7,195 nucleotides of DNA, taken from NCBI GenBank assembly GCA_030587525.1, contig JAUQYW010000315.1:1-7195 (forward strand), given 5' to 3'. This document shows, one piece after another, positions 5,125 through 7,195 of the stretch. The translations under genes and the position numbers were made by a program. The stretch's first letter is position 1; each line of letters starts with the position of its first letter. The notes under the pieces are model-generated. The model had not been told where the DNA came from. It did no database searches and saw only the letters and a list, made by a program, of their open reading frames with translations. Source of the DNA: Candidatus Sigynarchaeota archaeon (GTDB taxonomy: Archaea > Asgardarchaeota > Lokiarchaeia > Sigynarchaeales > Sigynarchaeaceae).

Positions 5125-7195
5125 TCATTGCACCAGGAATGCCCTGCAACCATAGCCGTCAAGCCTAAACGAGATTTCATTCCCGCAGCTTTTGAACGGG
5201 AGTTGCTGGCAATCCGTGACTGACCTTGCAGGTTGCCGGAGCCCGATCGTCGCGTCTTGCGGCTCGAGCACGTGGTTGATGGCGATGAGGAGGCGCTCGC
5301 TCGTTTTCCGGTTCACGAGCTGGCCACATTCGATGACCTTGCTCGTGCAGATGAGCGGCACCTCGATGCCAGCGAGCCCGAACAATGCTGAATAGAACAA
5401 GTGCATGGACTCGGTCTTGTAGGCGTTGCGTATCGACGAGTGGTTGATCTCCGGGGACGTGGTCATGACGACGAAGCCCCCCTTCCCGGGCGATGCAGCG
5501 GGAACGAAACACGCGACCGGCTCGTGGTTGGCCTTGTCTGCATAGATGACGCTCACGTTATCCGGCACGGGTGCGCGGGTGCGGACGCCAGCGATCGAAA
5601 AACCTGCCAGCGATGCGAATGCTGCCTTGACGGCCGCGTGGATCCCAGGCGCAGCTCGTGCCTCGAGGTCCAGGCGGCGCGCGCGGGTGATCGTTGGTCC
5701 TGTTGCATGCGCAGCCATCAATTTCTCTGGAAGATACCCGTTGGATGAGATATACACGAATCCCCCGGCATTCACGAGGTCCTCGAGCACGTTCCAGCCG
5801 CCAGTCGTGATTCCCTTGAGATCGGGCAAGAGGACCAGCCGGTACTTTTCCAGACTCGCGCCAGATGGCACGAAATCGGGTTGGACTCCAGCCATGCGGC
5901 AGAAAATGTACGCACTGAACAGCGCTTTGTTTTGGCTCAACCAGTTATCGACGAGGAAGCGCTTTCGCCTGTCCTTTTTCATGGGATTGTCGTCCATCAA
6001 TTCGGACAGCGATTGGTTCACGTCCTTCTTGTCGAGATAGTTCCAGGGGAGAACGATGGCCACGCGGGAAGGTTCTTCCACGAAATGCTCCACGTTGACC
6101 TTGTTGATGAAGGCTGAAAATTGCTGGATTGCAAGGCCGGATGCCTTGGGTTGATACGATGACGAGACGACGCCGAATCGAAGCTCGTGCTTCTTATGGC
6201 TGTATGGGTCGCGCTTTTCAAGGAGCCGGGAAAAATCCGCGAAGCACCAGCCCAAGCAGCCGCAGCGGGCGCCGTTGAGCAAGCAGCCCCATAGCACGGT
6301 GCGGTAATACCCTCCGAGCAGCGCTTCCCGCGACGATCGCCGCTTCCCAGGGAATGCAGAATCGCTCAGCCCGAATTCTTGCTGCTGCACCGGGATGCCA
6401 CTCGCCATCGAGATGCGCATGTCAAACACGGGCTTGTACGTCTTGTAAAAATCGATGTATCGCAAGGTCGGCGGATAGTAGAACCGCGGGTATGAATGGA
6501 CAGAGTAATAATCGTTGTACTTCGCGATGCTCCACTCGTCATACGAATGGAACCCCGAATTCTCGCTGAACTTACCCATGCCCAGCGTGACAGGGTGGCC
6601 GGGATCGACCTCCTTGATTTTCTCGTACAAGCGCTTCATGTAAACGAAACCGTCCTGGGGCCGTAGCGGGCGCATCATATACTGGTTCTCGTTGCTCAGG
6701 TCCCACGAGATGATTGTACTGGAAATCTTGTACCGGGAAAGCAAGGCTTCGATCTGGAGGAATGCGTTTCGATACACGTCCTCGTCCAGGTAGATGTCCC
6801 GCACCTTGCCCCGGAATTTCCTTCTCGGGGGAAGGCCGATCTCCTGGAAGGGAACACCGCGCCGGGCATCCTCGTCGGACACGAGAAACCATGAGGGAAA
6901 CCAATCCTGCCCGCTCATGTGGCCGATGAAAAGCGTGGGCACGAGCTTGATGTCGTGCGTTCTCGCGGTCTCGTGAAGGTGCTCGAACTTGGGAAAAAAA
7001 TCGCCATCGATGGTATCCTTAGCTTTCAAGAGATCGTCCCACATGATGAAAAACCGGATGCAGTTGATACCAAGGGACTTCATCAAGCCAAATTCGCGTT
7101 CAATGGCAGTCTTATCGTACTCTTTCCATTGATACACCGCCGTGTCCCGGGGCCAGTAATTTACGCCGACGGGATAGAAAAAACGGCCATCCACG
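5125..7195 (-). CDS. Glycoside hydrolase, clan GH-A barrel (GH5/GH42-like), lacking only its extreme N-terminus
   Basis: The frame is open to the right edge. A GTG at 7194 could be read as the start, but the protein then opens inside the first conserved strand (DGRFFYPVGVNYWPRD), so probably a few residues lie outside the window. Counting from that GTG there are 689 residues. Residues 1 to about 330 form a (beta/alpha)8 barrel. The strand-4 motif SWDLSNEN provides the acid/base E169, the strand-7 motif VQQQEFG provides the nucleophile E273, and GWCFADF (315-321) is the strand-8 aromatic segment. Residues about 375-490 resemble the Rossmann-like middle domain of GH42 beta-galactosidases (VAIVLPWNYLD, YRLVLLPDL, LVNAGGFVYISSNG). 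Residues about 545-689 are a beta-rich C-terminal domain. It is a retaining glycosidase acting on beta-linked sugars such as beta-galactoside, beta-mannoside or beta-glucoside; the exact substrate cannot be read. The true N-terminus is missing, so secretion cannot be judged. The barrel contains an unusual cysteine cluster at 304-317 (C304, C311, C313, C317). Confidence 0.88.
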   Translation of the reverse strand, partial: VDGRFFYPVGVNYWPRDTAVYQWKEYDKTAIEREFGLMKSLGINCIRFFIMWDDLLKAKDTIDGDFFPKFEHLHETARTHDIKLVPTLFIGHMSGQDWFPSWFLVSDEDARRGVPFQEIGLPPRRKFRGKVRDIYLDEDVYRNAFLQIEALLSRYKISSTIISWDLSNENQYMMRPLRPQDGFVYMKRLYEKIKEVDPGHPVTLGMGKFSENSGFHSYDEWSIAKYNDYYSVHSYPRFYYPPTLRYIDFYKTYKPVFDMRISMASGIPVQQQEFGLSDSAFPGKRRSSREALLGGYYRTVLWGCLLNGARCGCLGWCFADFSRLLEKRDPYSHKKHELRFGVVSSSYQPKASGLAIQQFSAFINKVNVEHFVEEPSRVAIVLPWNYLDKKDVNQSLSELMDDNPMKKDRRKRFLVDNWLSQNKALFSAYIFCRMAGVQPDFVPSGASLEKYRLVLLPDLKGITTGGWNVLEDLVNAGGFVYISSNGYLPEKLMAAHATGPTITRARRLDLEARAAPGIHAAVKAAFASLAGFSIAGVRTRAPVPDNVSVIYADKANHEPVACFVPAASPGKGGFVVMTTSPEINHSSIRNAYKTESMHLFYSALFGLAGIEVPLICTSKVIECGQLVNRKTSERLLIAINHVLEPQDATIGLRQPARSVTDCQQLPFKSCGNEISFRLDGYGCRAFLVQ

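Noticed and set aside
1..7195. tRNA, rRNA, CRISPR arrays, insertion sequences
   Set aside because: I saw no regularly spaced repeats, no transposase motifs, no terminal inverted repeats and no tRNA-like T-loop and acceptor pairing in the few short gaps.

Overview
This 7.2 kb window is archaeal. It encodes an archaeal transcription-cleavage factor (TFS) and the archaeal/eukaryotic RNA polymerase subunit RpoK/Rpb6, and the gaps contain TATA-type promoter sequences and oligo-T terminators rather than bacterial signals. A leucine-rich-repeat membrane protein and an RpoK with a eukaryote-like C-terminal tail make an Asgard-type archaeon plausible. That placement is inference and was not tested by phylogeny.

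Layout. One gene on the + strand (1-881, cut by the left edge) is the C-terminal part of a protein joining leucine-rich repeats, a Cys4 zinc ribbon and about 7-8 membrane segments. After a 167-base convergent gap, all other genes lie on the - strand. In transcription order they are: a GH5/GH42-like glycoside hydrolase (cut by the right edge, ending at 5125), a short PurE-family protein (5046-4645), a COG2509-type FAD-dependent dehydrogenase (4596-3205), a LarA-type nickel-dependent racemase whose open frame runs directly into a complete RpoK/Rpb6 domain (3089-1431), and TFS (1402-1049). The window is densely coded and no gap exceeds 170 bases. I see no RNA genes, mobile elements or CRISPR repeats.

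The most striking point is the 552-codon frame at 3089-1431. Residues 1 to about 440 are LarA with its nickel-pincer residues in place (H174, K184, H200, D72, R75). Residues about 465-540 are an unmistakable RpoK/Rpb6. No stop codon separates them. This is either a true fusion of a hydroxyacid racemase to an RNA polymerase subunit, two genes translated from one frame through an internal start (ATG at 1754 or 1748), or a pair of overlapping genes joined by a one-base sequence error. RpoK is followed 28 bases later by TFS, so the 3' half looks like a small transcription-machinery operon driven by the promoter in front of larA. That promoter appears to share its T-rich TATA box with the terminator of the upstream FAD dehydrogenase gene, and a 12-base perfect palindrome sits at the predicted transcription start.

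Functionally the window mixes sugar degradation (glycoside hydrolase), purine synthesis (PurE), redox metabolism, hydroxyacid racemisation and transcription. Apart from rpoK-tfs, I see no strong reason to treat it as one pathway. A PurE-fold protein near LarA does recall LarB, the PurE-fold enzyme that makes the LarA cofactor, but the sequence here reads as PurE rather than LarB.
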